From the NCBI RefSeq assembly GCF_003576645.1, contig NC_044922.1, forward strand, positions 26,562,626-26,626,625: DNA of 64,000 bases, in the 5' to 3' direction. A program made the position numbers and the translations under genes. Positions 23,220 through 34,834 of this stretch are shown piece after piece. The number at the start of each line of letters is the position of its first letter. Positions within the stretch are counted from its first letter, which is position 1. This stretch comes from Ipomoea triloba. Lineage: Eukaryota > Streptophyta > Magnoliopsida > Solanales > Convolvulaceae. A model generated the notes under the pieces. The model did no database searches. It worked only from the letters and a program-made list of their open reading frames with translations, and was not told the origin of the DNA.

Positions 23220-23460
23220 GATAAGATATAATACATTCCCAACTGGTGCGTGAGGAACACGCGCCTGCTAGGGCGCGAATTGTCATGCAATCGCGCGTTG
23301 TGCGAACGTTTTTTTTTTTTTTTTTTCACCTACAAAATTTTAGATTTTGCAGGGGAAATAACTCTCCAAATTGAAGCCTCCATATCAATTTTGATTTTAT
23401 CCATTTAGTTCTTTCTCTGACATGAACCCCAAATAAACCACAGATAAGGATGCTCTTAGT
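23220..23460. mobile_element. MITE with GC-rich centre (family G), copy 2
   Basis: The right end, inward, reads CTAAGAGCATCCTTATCTG, matching other copies. The GC-rich centre (23246-23310) contains GTGCGTGAGGAACACGCGCC and CGCGCGTTGTGCG. The left end is uncertain, near CATTCCCAACTGG. Pyrimidine-rich arm as in copy 1. Confidence 0.45.
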
Positions 23461-23904
23461 GGTTTATCTTCTTAATATGCACAATTTTTAAGGTTTACAA
23501 TTTGATTCCACTCACTGTATACCTCAATCTCTGCTAGCTAGCTTCTTCCACAAGTTGAGAATCTTCAAAGTTATTCTATTCATATTGTTGGGGTGTTACT
23601 CCCCAATCATATCAAATCTAATAAAATGGTTATTCACAATAGGTTAGTAGTATAAGTATATTTTGTCATATATGTCATGTCTGCCAAATATTACAAAAAT
23701 TTCTTCTGTGTATTAAAAATAGTAATATAGTGGTCCATTTATAGTACCTAAAGATTAGTAAAAAGTCAAAAAAAAAAAAAAAGATTAGTAAAAAGAATTG
23801 TGATTGTTATGTCCCATCAAATCCAATAAAATGGTTATTATATTCAACTTGAGTATAGCAATATGTACGATATAATATTTCTTGTCATATATGTCTACCA
23901 AATT
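23461..23904. other. Intergenic, no gene seen
   Basis: AT-rich, with a short duplicated AAGATTAGTAAAAAG around an A run near 23755-23795. No gene recognised. Confidence 0.4.
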
Positions 23905-24196
23905 ACATATTAGCTTATCAGTCAATTTTAATTTATTTAACCACTATTAGTTGTTTGACTTGATTAAAAAATTAATATAAGCGTATGATTAATTAGTTTT
24001 TTGTAACTCCAAAATGCTAAAATTCAAAAAGTTACTCAAAACAACTTTTTCAATTAGGTTTTTGAGAAAAAAAATTATACTAAACAACTAACAGCTAACA
24101 ACTAATTTACAAAACATCTTTCTACAATCAACTAATGTTATCAACTAGTGATACCTTCTAACCAATCAACTAACAACATTTACCAAACATGGTCAT
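23905..24196. mobile_element. MITE, TGTTTGGT-ended, second copy
   Basis: Shares with 12628-12952, in the same order, CACTATTAGTTG, GTTTGACTTG, GATTAATTAG, AAAATGCTAAAAT, CTAACAGCTAA and CATTTACCAAACATGG. The right end matches the family; the left end is decayed. Confidence 0.5.
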
Positions 24197-24310
24197 ATGA
24201 AATATTTTACAACTCTATTAACAATTGTAACATAGGGTCATCTGTAGCACCTTAAAGTTAATAAATGGGTATGTTTACACTAAAATTGAACTTTGTTTGA
24301 TTTTTTAAAA

Positions 24311-24312
<2 letters not shown>

Positions 24313-24368
<56 letters not shown>
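24313..24368 (+). repeat. (TTA)n microsatellite
   Basis: An uninterrupted TTA run of about 18 units. The Asn-run frame on the minus strand is its translation and not a gene. Confidence 0.9.
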
Positions 24369-25665
24369 TTTGGTGTGATTGTTATACTTCCCATAATATC
24401 TAGTAAAATGGTTATTCAACATAGGTATTGTAGTATGTACAATATAGTACGTATTTCTTGTAATATATGTGTACTGATGAACATTACGAAATTTCTTATA
24501 ACTGTATGCATTAAGTATAACTATAGTAATATAGTGGTCCATATGTAGCACCTAGAAGTTAGTAAATGAGTGTGTGCGCACTAAAAACTGAATCGGAATT
24601 GATGAAATAATGTTCAATTTAAAAAATAATAATAATTGTATAAAAATATAAAATATAAAATATTAAAAATTATAAAGTCTATATGACAGTGTTTGGACAA
24701 ACTAAATGGAAAGCCAAAGAAAAATGGATTTGAAAGAACATCAAGTCTTAAGGGTTGGCCTACTTAGCTTATCTGTATTCCATTTTCACAAAAAATTATG
24801 AAGCTGAAGAAGCCACATAGCAACATTTTCACAAGTCCTCTCTTTAATGGTTTCTGTTGGTTGGCTGCTATAATCTTTAAAAGCCATTTAATTAATCGCC
24901 AGTAACAAATGAAGCACCATGCCCACACTAGCCCACTAGGTAGGGCTCCCCAGTCCCCACCATATTAGAAAAGGATAGTCTAGGCTTCATACTATGTCAT
25001 ATATAGCCATCACCTATGCCTCTTCACTTAATTTGGTAACCTAGCTAGAAAATATATATATACAAATTTTAAATTGTATATATATTTATTACTGTTACAC
25101 TGTACGTCACAAGTTTGAACTCATGTATATACACTAATAATGTTAGAGACTTGTCATCAAATAGGGTTAATCGAAGTTCGGCTCAACTAATCACGCACTA
25201 ATATTAAAGGTTGTCATCGAATGAAATAAATCGAGACTCGATCTGGTTAGTCTCGTCCAATAAAATGCGGACGTTGTTCGACCTATTACCTTTGGCCTAT
25301 TAATTAATATATATATTAATAAAAAGGACAAACTTAATTGAGGCAGTTGCTGCCAAACCATAGGCATAAATGCTAGACAGATCTTAAAGCTAGTCCTTCT
25401 GGGATGGCTGGCCCCTACCCCATGTATTAGATGAAATCTAGCAAAAGCAAGTGGACATCGAATCATGCCATTCATGTTGAAGACATTGTATCACATCCTC
25501 AAACTAAAAAACTTTAATTTATAGTTGTATATATACTTATCAGACCAGCAGATCGAGACAACTTAACACTACTGTGCATCTTTGCATCAATCAAGCTAAT
25601 AATAATAATAATAATAATAATAATTTAGGAAGTGTATGCATGCATACCTTCAATTTGGTCACTTC
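24369..25665. other. 3' flank of WRKY57 and intergenic DNA
   Basis: No gene called. Contains an (AAT)n run at 25596-25623 close to the WRKY57 stop, and short AT-rich microsatellites. A minus-strand frame at 25191-25475 shows no known domain. Confidence 0.4.
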
Positions 25666-27610
25666 TTACTTGTTCCACATCCCAGGAGGCACCATGTCGC
25701 CTAACAATCCCTCATCTGGAGGGAGTTGTGGTGGTGTAGGGCGACGGCTTGGGTCATGGGATTCGATGTTGTGTGTCAGGTTTTGATGTAATTGGATGGG
25801 TAGAGTATGTGATTGGCCGGTGAGCCCGGGTAGATATGACTGCACGGCTAAAGGGTTCAACCGGGCCATATATGCCGAGGCCTCGTGGCCTATGAACCCG
25901 CCTCTAAAGCCGACAGCGTGGTGGCAGTGCTGCCCCTCGTACGTTGTGATCACCACCGTGGGATCCTCAGAGGATCTCTCAACTCTCTTCTTCACCGTGC
26001 ATTTGCTGTTGGTGCAGCGGTAGTAGCTCCTGCAACCATCAAGCAATAATTAACCCACCAGGCCAACATTTTTAGTTCCATCCTCAGCATTTAGCAGTAA
26101 ACCAATTAACAATAAAGTAAGCCTGTGACTCCAGTCAAGTTGGTCAGATTGTAAGCCAGTGATTTAAAAAGAATAAAGCAAGGTGGAATGGAACCTGGGA
26201 AAGGGGCTGTTTTTGACAGCTTTCTGACCATATTTCCTCCACCGGTACCCATCTTCAAGGTGATCAACTTCACTTTTAGTCATGAATGCAAACCGCGGCT
26301 GCTTGATTCGCTTCGGACCCTTCTTTTTCGCTTTGCTACTTCTGCGGAATATTCAGTAGCCTAAAGTATCATTACACATATTGATTCTTGCTCCCTTCAT
26401 CATCATGTAATAACAACAGAGAAAAACCTTCCTGATCTCGTCTAATATAATATGCATTCAACTACAGATTATATATTATAACCCAATTCAAAAACATCAG
26501 GCCAGCGTCAATAACTACGCACTCAACATCCTTATTATAAAATATCCTAGAACACTCATCAAATTCAGGGTTTCACAGTAAGAGATTACTAACATACAGG
26601 AGATCATCATAGAAAAATCATTTAACCATAAAGGAGAAATTAAAAAGTTATAACTAATATGAAATTTATTTTCTTATACTTGTCTAATAATCAATGCCAG
26701 ATAATATAATGCTCGACTCGACTTTCTAAGCTATCTTTCAACAACCCATTTACGAGGAAAGAGGTTGCACCTGGAGAAATAGGACAGCACGCCATTCCCG
26801 CCGTAATGGCGGCGGTGATATATCCACTGAACAAGTATCTCCGATGACTAAAAAGACTTGTGCGCGTGAGTGTAAAGTGTTTTTTTTTTTTTAAACAAAT
26901 TATTATGTTTGCTATTATTCTGCAACCGACTCACCACCGGCCTCGAACTCCCCCATTAACGTAATCCTTCAAAAAGTGTACGGACGGAGAATGGCATTAT
27001 TCCTATTGGGGTTGCATCCTATATATAATTCTACGGTCCATTTCTCACGAGTTTCCAGGAAAATTCAAAAGGAATATATTATGAATTTAGGAATTTTTAA
27101 TTTTTTTTTTTGAAAATTTTTTATATCTTTTTGACCTTGAAAACGGCATTTAATTACGGATTTAGACACGCATTTCATGTGAGAACACACGCACTCACTC
27201 ACTCACGTTGTGTCCGCAGGCGGCTGCGGCGGCCGCGAGGAGGACGAGGGCTTCTCCACCGCCGCCGCTTCCTCTGAGGAGCTGGAAGTCGCCGGCTCGG
27301 CTTGAGTCGCGGCCGCCTCTCCATCGCCGCTAGGGCTCTCATCAGCACCGCCGGAACCAGAAACACAACCGTTTCCCGCCAAATCTGCGTGGATCAGATC
27401 GAACGCTCCAACTCCTCCTCCTCCTCCGCCTCCGCCGGAAATTCCGTCGAGCGGTTGAAAATTCCAGCCGAAGTCGCTCAGGATGCTGCTCTCCTCCTTA
27501 TCCACGCCGCCGTCGCCGAAGAAGTACGCCCCGTCGGCGTCTCCTCGCAGCGCCCAGCCGCTTGATTCGGCGGTGAAGTCATGGTGATCGAACTTCCCCT
27601 TATCATCCAT
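25666..27610 (-). CDS. WRKY57: WRKY transcription factor, group IIc, WRKY57 type
   Basis: Nuclear W-box-binding factor; Arabidopsis WRKY57 acts in drought tolerance and at the jasmonate/auxin crosstalk in leaf senescence. Three exons: 27610-27207, 26341-26195 and 26029-25666, with GT/AG junctions and matching phases, giving 304 residues. WRKYGQK is at 169-175. The zinc ligands are C189, C194, H218 and H220 (C-X4-C-X23-H-X-H), which defines group II; group IIc is an inference from the flanks. The second intron falls after the conserved PR of the domain, the usual site in this group. WRKY57-specific features are FGWNF in the N-terminal part, [19 protein letters not shown] ahead of the motif, and the C-terminal EGLLGDMVP. 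The start was placed at [10 protein letters not shown] because an upstream in-frame ATG adds 16 residues unlike the family. A Gly-rich run (about 76-83) looks variable. Confidence 0.93.
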
Positions 27611-28164
27611 TCCCCGACGATCGCAATTCGTAAATCGATTCTCAGCTCGCGGACGCACTCAGAGAGACAGATAGGAAAAGAGAAAAAGCTAGGGTTTATG
27701 GCGGAGCTGAGAGAGATGAAAAACCGCGTTTTATCGAGAGGCTGTCTGGGAGAGAAAGCTGATGTCGCGTCAAGACATAGGGAGCTGAACACTGAGACGG
27801 AGAATAGAAAAAAGATAATATAAAAAATTGGGCGTCAAACACCAAATAGTACGGTAGAGGCTGATATTTAAGCAATCACGGAGTAGATTTTGTTTCCACG
27901 CGCGTAAGACCGTAAAGTAGTTTGCTTCAAATCCACGTAAATATATATGGAATTTTGTGAAGAGTATTTTTTTTTTGTGAAGAGTATTTTTTTTTTTGTG
28001 AAGAGTATCTTTTTTTAAAAAGCTAAAATTAATAAAAATACAATTAAAAAAATAATCAAATAGATTACCGAACTGCATACAAAAATAAGTTAGAGAACAT
28101 AATAGAAATGCATATCGTATGACGATTTTCTCGCTTTTGCATGAGTCTGGACTGATGACAATGG
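27611..28164. other. 5' flank of WRKY57
   Basis: Promoter-side sequence for the minus-strand gene. Includes a threefold tandem repeat of TGTGAAGAGTATTTTTTTTT near 27955-28012. No gene; a TATA box was not fixed. Confidence 0.4.
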
Positions 28165-28436
28165 AGAAACCTCTAAGAGCAAACTCATTTGTGTGGGTTT
28201 TAATCATATTTTTGTCAGAAATTAAACAAAAATAGAAAAATAAAAGAGAGTTGGCGACAACCCTCAGCACGCACCCGGTGGGCGCGGCTGGTGGTGCGCG
28301 TTTTTATTCATTTTGTGGGGTCCACCTTTGAGACAAAAAATAAATTTTTTTCATTCTCTCTCCACTTTCTCTTTCTTCCGGCTCGGTCACAAACTCTGTA
28401 AAAATCAAGCAAAATTTACAATTGAGGATTCCCTAA
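28165..28436. mobile_element. MITE with GC-rich centre (family G), copy 3
   Basis: Ends CTAAGAGCAAACTCATTTG and, inward from the right, CTTAGGGAATCCTCAATTG. The centre holds CAGCACGCACCCGGTGGGCG and GGTGGTGCGCG. A C/T-rich arm follows, as in the other copies. Confidence 0.55.
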
Positions 28437-28964
28437 GTGTTATCTAGGAAGATGAGGTTGGCATTTGTCGCAGCTGAAAGGTCAGATATTGGGGCCTAGC
28501 TTCGGTCTCTACCTAGTCATTGGGTCCAACTCTCTCTCCTTGACAAAAAAAAAAAGAGTAAAATTTATTCATCAAACAAGGAAAAATTATGAAACTAGAC
28601 CAATTAACCAGTCAAATTTTAATTATCTATTGAGGTGGTGATTTATTATTGACATACATGTGAGATGTCAATTTAATTTTATTTATATCTTATTATGGAT
28701 GATGTGTTATTATTTATTTATTAAAAAGTTATTTTTCTCATGAATTTGTGTTTTTTTCTTCTTTCTTACCTAGATTTATCTCACTATTGCCTCCCCATCA
28801 CAGACGATCAAAGCACGAAAACCTTAGTCTCATAGAAAGATCTTTGGGACAAAATGGCGAAAATCTTTGTTTTAGTTGGAAAATAAATGTTGATGAGCTA
28901 TGCATGTTGTTCGTATCAGATAAGTCTTAAACGCATTTTCCTTAGTTGAATATTTCAATTGCAT

Positions 28965-29035
<71 letters not shown>

Positions 29036-29629
29036 AATGATTTATTTAATTACTATTTTTAAATCTATATTTATATGGATGGTTACAAATTTATTATATA
29101 AAATATGATGTTGTAATATCTCTAGAAGCCAATTGTTTTAGAATGGGGGCAGTAGATGGGACATGCACATTGACAAGTCAAGTTTGAATACATGTTGCAA
29201 TGGATATAGTAGGTCAAGAACAATTAAATTTTAATCTACTTAGAGTTAAAACGCTGAAAAATAATTAAAATGTTTAGATATAATATTTGAGATGTGAGTG
29301 AACTAAAGAATGTGTTATGTATTTTTGTTTTAACTAAAAACTTAAAATTATAGATGGACTACATATTTATGTTAATATATTATCATGTGTAAATGGATTA
29401 CGTTTTAATGGGTTTCAAATATCACGTAGATCATATTATTTTATTTTATTTTATTTTATCAAGGGTTGATTTTAATAACAAATTGAACATGTATTTCGTC
29501 TCAACTAAATGTACTACACATATATATGCTCAATAGAGTGAGATCCTAATTAGAAGAAGTCATTTTGGATTATATTACCGTGGTAATTTAGTTTTTTTTT
29601 TTATTAAAGAAAACTTTTGTGAAGTGCAA
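28437..29629. repeat. Intergenic with (TA)n
   Basis: AT-rich DNA with a (TA) run at about 28970-29032. A repeat-like segment at 28440-28555 ends in an A run and may be a retroelement tail, but it was not identified. No gene. Confidence 0.5.
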
Positions 29630-29630
29630 A

Positions 29631-29710
<80 letters not shown>

Positions 29711-30059
29711 NNNNNNNNNNNNNNNNNNNNNNNNNNNNNNNNNNNNNNNNNNNNNNNNNNNNNNNNNNNNNNNNNNNNNNNNNNNNNNNNNNNNNNNNNN
29801 NNNNNNNNNNNNNNNNNNNNNNNNNNNNNNNNNNNNNNNNNNNNNNNNNNNNNNNNNNNNNNNNNNNNNNNNNNNNNNNNNNNNNNNNNNNNNNNNNNNN
29901 NNNNNNNNNNNNNNNNNNNNNNNNNNNNNNNNNNNNNNNNNNNNNNNNNNNNNNNNNNNNNNNNNNNNNNNNNNNNNNNNNNNNNNNNNNNNNNNNNNNN
30001 NNNNNNNNNNNNNNNNNNNNNNNNNNNNNNNNNNNNNNNNNNNNNNNNNNNNNNNNNNN

Positions 30060-30130
<71 letters not shown>
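29630..30130. repeat. (AAAT)n-(TA)n microsatellite around an assembly gap
   Basis: AAAT repeats (about 29630-29671) pass into (TA)n, then 349 N (29711-30059), then (TA)n again to 30129. The gap lies inside the dinucleotide tract, so its length is an assembly estimate. Tyr/Ile frames here are artefacts. Confidence 0.9.
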
Positions 30131-30135
<5 letters not shown>

Positions 30136-31384
30136 ATATCACTAAAAAAACCCACGAATATATGTAGAAAAATGTAAGGAAATATAATATTTATCTCATT
30201 ATATCAATAAAGAAAATATTACTCTGTAAAAAAAAAAAAACCTTTTTTATGACAAGAGAAACTCAACTCGTAGTTATTAGAAGGGACACATGTATCAAGT
30301 ATTCTGTTCATGTACAATAATTTACAAATTATATAAGAAAAATAAATTGTACTAAAAAAAATCATGTGCTGACGGATTTGACTGAATAGATTTTTTATTT
30401 TGTTGCTTATTAAGTTTCGAACTTGATGCAAGTAGGCAATAAATCAGATGTCTATTCACTCCTCTCTTCTTGATCGTAAATAATATAAATATTCCATCCA
30501 TCAGCTCAAAAGCAAAAATATAAAAATATAGAGACCAAACGGCAAATCATTCCCGTCACCAACAAATTAAACGCGCTTTCTTTTTTCTTTTCTTTTTCTT
30601 TTTCTTTTAAAAAAAAAACTTTTTTTGTCGGATAAGCTTGTAAACGGTTAACAGAAACTATTACTTAAAATTCTTAAATTGCATACTCAAAAAAATCTTA
30701 AATTATTAACTTTATACATAAGAGTAACAAAATTGGTTCACCTTGTCGAACAGAATCTGGAAGGTCAAGTTCAACATCATATCATTGAAATGTTGTATTA
30801 ACGACTATTATACGCAAACATAAGAAAATAAAATTACACATTTGCTACTAGTTTTACTTTTGACGTAATGATAATTATTTCTTAATACGATAATTATTTC
30901 CTAATACTAACAATTGGTGTCAAAAAGAGTTATGAATTTGAATTCCATTGAATACATACTATGCACTAATGCACAGTGAAAATTAACATAATCCACAAGT
31001 TTAGAACCATTGATAAAAATGAATTGATCAATATATAAATTGATTATAGATAAATTTACTCTATACAATTTTTATTAAATTCTAATGTCAAAGATCAAAT
31101 TCGTCAATTAACTAAAAGTTTAAAAACTAATCAAAATTTACACCATAAATAATTGAGATATAAAATATGCCTTTTTTTTTTCTTTGAGAAACCCCAACAT
31201 TAATAATGAATCACTATCAGAACATGTGATTAAACAATGACAACGTTCGTTCAAGGAATATTCAAGTATAACTAACTGCTCATAGTCAACTTTTTGGTTA
31301 AATTAGTCAGTTAATCTCCCATTTACCAAATTATTATAGCATTTTACCAATTAATTAATCAAAGTACTTATATACAAGCAGTGT
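30131..31384. other. Intergenic, no gene seen
   Basis: AT-rich sequence with a CTTTT-rich stretch near 30580-30620. No gene or clear element. Confidence 0.4.
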
Positions 31385-31510
31385 GAAAGGATAATCGAGT
31401 GGATGGAGCATGACTCTTGTACAGTTGTACCTAAAAGTTATGAGTTCATTTCTTGGCAACACCCTATCGATGTCAGAGAATCGAACCCGCTGCACAGAGT
31501 CTTTCTAATG
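31385..31510 (+). mobile_element. Possible SINE fragment
   Basis: A-box-like GGATAATCGAGTGGATGGAG near 31388 and B-box-like GTTATGAGTTCATTTC near 31437, followed by AGAATCGAACCCGCTGC. tRNA-like promoter spacing is present, but no target repeat or tail was found. Confidence 0.35.
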
Positions 31511-31749
31511 CAATTTACCTTTCTTATGTAATTAACATATATCAAATTACGAGATCAATTTTATAAATATTACAAACTTTCAAAGTTTGTAATATTTATG
31601 AAATTCACTACGCCTTTTTTTAAAAAAAATTTCTTGCCATTGAACATTAAAGATGGACAATTCATATTAGTATACACTTTTCATGAGAAACATTGCTCTC
31701 GGTCATTTGATCCTGATTACCTCCCCCCCTTCCCCACATATATATACAT

Positions 31750-31802
<53 letters not shown>

Positions 31803-32018
31803 GATATTATTAATTATAAAAGGAAAAGTTTGGCATATAAAAGATAAATGGTTAAATTAATCGAGTACAAATGCTCGTAGCATACACACAAACATGAAAG
31901 AAAGTGAAAAAGAAGTGTGGTTCTCAATAATTAAAATTAATTAAGTTAAAGATAGGCTTGTTTTATGTGGTGGGAATAAAGTATATATATTTATTCTCAT
32001 AATTAATTAATAAAATTT

Positions 32019-32100
<82 letters not shown>
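31511..32100. repeat. Intergenic with two (TA)n tracts
   Basis: (TA) runs at about 31762-31799 and 32023-32100. The second abuts the hAT remnant that follows. No gene. Confidence 0.6.
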
Positions 32101-32103
<3 letters not shown>

Positions 32104-32294
32104 CGTTCCAATAAAAATTGGGGCCCTGTGCCATATATTAAATTGGGCATTTTTTTTCGAGTAATTTCAAAATATAAATATTGTATAGAAGCAAATCACT
32201 TGGTTTATCATTTTGACAAATATCATCTAAACAACGATCAACATTCACATTATTTTCATTGTCACAATAATACCTATCATCATTGTGTACACTA

Positions 32295-32468
32295 TCACTT
32301 AATTTGAAGATTAGCATCTAACAATTTTTCCTTGGAATTATCTTTTTGCTTATTTATTTGAGTTTGTTTTGGAATGAATTTTTCAAAAGCTCCTTTTTGA
32401 GATTGAGTTAGTTGCTCAATTTTTTTTTTTTAACTTCTCAGACCTAGATGTATATTTTCTAAAAGACA
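32295..32468 (-). pseudogene. hAT transposase N-terminal fragment, frameshifted
   Basis: The frame opens at 32468 with MSFRKYTSRSEKLKKKK, which resembles the N-terminus of plant TTF-zinc-finger/hAT transposases. It shifts at a 12-A run (plus-strand T run at 32420-32431). In the shifted frame, IEQLTQSQKGAFEKFI continues the family pattern, and then a stop follows. Only this basic leader remains; the zinc finger and catalytic RNase H-like fold are absent. It may lie in an exon of a formerly longer transposase. Confidence 0.5.
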
Positions 32469-32802
32469 TAATTATAAAATTCTAAGAAAAAAAGAATTTA
32501 TTTAGAAAATCTTAATAAATAATTAATCAAGAAACAAATTCTTAAAACAATAAATAAAAATTATGAAAAATATGTAATTTTTAATTACCTGTTAAGAGAA
32601 TTGAAGGACTTGAAACTTGAGATTTTGTGTGATCAAGAAGAATTGGAGAATCAGATCTACGAAATTACCGAATTGTGAATGCAAGAATTGAAGAACTGTC
32701 ACATTTAACCTAGCTAACTGATACCAGATGAGAATTGAATGAATTGTATTGAATGAGATCGATGGTTCAAAATACAACTTATAGGGATATATAAAATGAG
32801 AG

Positions 32803-32912
32803 AGCCAAAGACCTTGTGGTCTAGTGGCGCCCGATTTACACTCGTATGTGAAAGGGAGTGGGTTTGAGTTTTAGTGGAGGCGACTTTTGACTTGTTGTGC
32901 TTCAACAAAGTC
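32803..32912 (+). mobile_element. SINE copy nested in the hAT remnant
   Basis: A-box-like CTTGTGGTCTAGTGGCGCCC and B-box-like GTGGGTTTGAGTTTTAGTGG. The tail GACTTGTTGTGCTTCAACAA relates it to the SINE at 11205-11393. Ends are not precisely defined. Confidence 0.5.
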
Positions 32913-33012
32913 AGTAGTACTAAAAAAAAGTATACATATATATTGGGTTTTTAAAAGCAATTGTCTATTGGGCTCAATTCCATCTTGTCACAAATTGGTC
33001 CAATCTTCATAC

Positions 33013-33288
33013 GGCAAATTATTGTGTGGACCATGGTCCACACAGCTATGTGGACCATAATCAAATGTACATTTTTAATGTACTAAATGTAAATTATTTT
33101 TGTACTGAATGTACATTATTTTTATACTATAAAAATTATGTACATTCAGTACACAAATAATGTACATCCCCTGAATATAATGTACATTATTTTTATACTG
33201 AATGTACATTATTTTTATATTGAATGTGCATTATTTAATAGTATGGTCCACACAGCTGTGTGGACCATGGTCCACACAATAATGATTG
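33013..33288. repeat. R4: best-preserved member of the palindrome-ended family
   Basis: A 10-bp direct repeat, ATCTTCATAC (33003-33012 and 33289-33298), flanks two matching inverted ends. Each end contains ATTATTGTGTGGACCATGG, the 20-bp palindrome GTGTGGACCATGGTCCACAC, then AGCT(A/G)TGTGGACCAT. Between them is a 22-bp tandem array of TACTGAATGTACATTATTTT. Inverted ends of more than 40 bp and a 10-bp target repeat fit a Mutator-like non-autonomous transposon. R3 carries a related array. No coding capacity. Confidence 0.7.
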
Positions 33289-33514
33289 ATCTTCATACAT
33301 TTAGCCTAAATTTTTGTAAACTATATATACATATAAATTTTTTTAAAATATGGGGCCCCCAAAAATTGGGGGCCCTGTGCGGCCGCACATGTTAGACATG
33401 CTCAGATACGGCCCTCTATATATATATATATATACATATATATATACACCAAGTAGGAGTTGGGGGTAGCTCCCGCAGAAGTGGAGTATGCCTTTAATAA
33501 AGGTTTATAAAGTT

Positions 33515-34027
33515 TTAGTCTGTCTCTGGTCCACTGGAATAATTCCAGTTTCTTCTATCCCAATCATCAGTCTCATGATGATTATTATAAGTGGGAAAGT
33601 TGAATATTTGGAGTTTATTACCAAGATGGTAAGTGGCGTTTACCTCAAAAGGTCTAAGGAAACCTCTGAAGTCGGATATGTGATTTGAAGTAATTACAAA
33701 GTGAGATAACTCTTTGAGTTTAAGTTCTAATTCGTGTTTTTCAAAAAGTTGACCAATAGATTCTATAATTGAATCTAGAAATAAAGTTTCTTGAAAAGTT
33801 TGAAATTCTAGTTTTGAAAGTATAGTATTTGAGATTTTCGTAGGGAAAGTGTTGTCTAATCCTTCTTTGATTAAGTTATGATTTGGTACAGTGATGTTGT
33901 AGTCAAAGTATGTTTCTGAATTCAGGTCTTGGTAAAAAGTATGAATTTCATCAGTTTCCTGATATATTTTCTCAGTTAAAAAGTTTTTAGTGCTTCCAAA
34001 GTGTTGTTGAATAAGTTTTTTATCCAT
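33515..34027 (-). CDS. Pararetroviral frame downstream of the non-coding region, function unknown
   Basis: A 170-residue frame starting MDKKLIQQHFGSTKN, placed just after the viral non-coding region and therefore at the first-gene position of the circular map. It is polar and Glu/Lys-rich in the middle (KHELELKLKELSHF). No domain is recognised. It ends in its own stop about 65 bp before the viral sequence gives way to (TA)n. Its codon use and AT-rich third positions match the neighbouring viral frames. It could be a small movement- or virion-associated protein, but nothing seen decides this. Confidence 0.55.
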   Translation of the reverse strand: MDKKLIQQHFGSTKNFLTEKIYQETDEIHTFYQDLNSETYFDYNITVPNHNLIKEGLDNTFPTKISNTILSKLEFQTFQETLFLDSIIESIGQLFEKHELELKLKELSHFVITSNHISDFRGFLRPFEVNATYHLGNKLQIFNFPTYNNHHETDDWDRRNWNYSSGPETD

Positions 34028-34834
34028 GATGATAAATAAGTTTGTTAAGAAGTTTAAGTTTTATAAAAACCTTCTGGTTTAAAGATTCTTCTTTTCTCTT
34101 GCATCACAGGTTGCTATACTAAGAGTTTTATTACTTATCTAGATCTTTTTAGTTTATGTTTGTTCTTACTTTTATTGCCTTATTATCAGATTTGTTCTTT
34201 TTATTTTCACCTTATCATCCCTAACCTACTAACCAAAGGATCCCATGACCCTCCGTCTACAACCTTAACAACATCTAAGTATTCAAACTCAGGTTTCTCT
34301 TTTCCCCACCTGGGTACTTTCTCTACCTGACATACAAACTTAGACTACACAGGTTGCTTCGGCTCAAGCAGGATTTACGTCTTTTAAATATGAACAATAA
34401 GAATAATAAAGCATAATAATAAGAACAAACACAAAGTAAAGAGGTCTGGTTTAAGTAATATTACCTCTTAGTAGCAATCTGTTTTGCAGAAAAAAGAAGA
34501 AAGTTTTTAGAAGTGAAGTGTTTTCTGAAAAAGGTCTTTCATTGATAATTTGCTTGTATTTTCGTGTGTCCATACAAATGTACAAGCTTCTCCTTATATA
34601 GAAGGGAGAAGAAGAACCTAGAACTACCTTTACAGCTGTCTACTAATTACATTATTGACATACCGAAGATAAGATGTAATCTTATCTTATATCTTCGGTC
34701 TAGGTGACAGAAGGATAAGAATCTTATCTCCTTACCCCATAGTCAAAAAGTGTACATCAAAAGTGATACAGTTAAGGTAAAGTTGAAAGGGACAGGCCCC
34801 CTTATCTTAGCCAAAGTAAAGTGGTGCTGTCTTC
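34028..34834 (-). promoter_or_regulatory. Pararetroviral non-coding region with TATA box
   Basis: The interval between the viroplasmin stop and the first small frame. On the minus strand, TATATAAGG lies at 34600-34592, preceded by a pyrimidine-rich stretch; this is the layout of a pregenomic-RNA promoter in the family. A 9-bp inverted repeat, ACCGAAGAT/ATCTTCGGT (34672-34680 and 34691-34699), lies about 75-100 bp upstream of the TATA box. The long leader downstream is expected to be structured. An initiator-Met tRNA primer-binding site was looked for and not found. Confidence 0.6.

Larger units (their letters stand above)
32101..33416 (-). mobile_element. Decayed hAT-type transposon inside a (TA)n tract
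   Basis: The left end reads GGCCGTTCCAATAAAAATTG followed by GGGGCCCTGTGC. The right end, inward, starts GGGCCGTATCTGAG and also contains a GGGGCCC block. Both flanks are (TA)n, as expected if the element landed in the microsatellite and duplicated TATATATA. Inside is a frameshifted N-terminal piece of a hAT-type protein (32295-32468, minus). R4 and a SINE are nested within. Most of the transposase is missing. Confidence 0.5.

Noticed and set aside
24258..24551. Asn-rich frame opposite the (TTA)n repeat
   Set aside because: Microsatellite translation.
29588..30155. Tyr/Ile frames around 29.6-30.1 kb
   Set aside because: Direct translation of (TA)n and a gap.
32714..32730. Pararetroviral primer-binding site, TGGTATCAG on the minus strand
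   Set aside because: Only nine bases match the initiator-tRNA complement, and it lies outside the viral segment within the hAT remnant.
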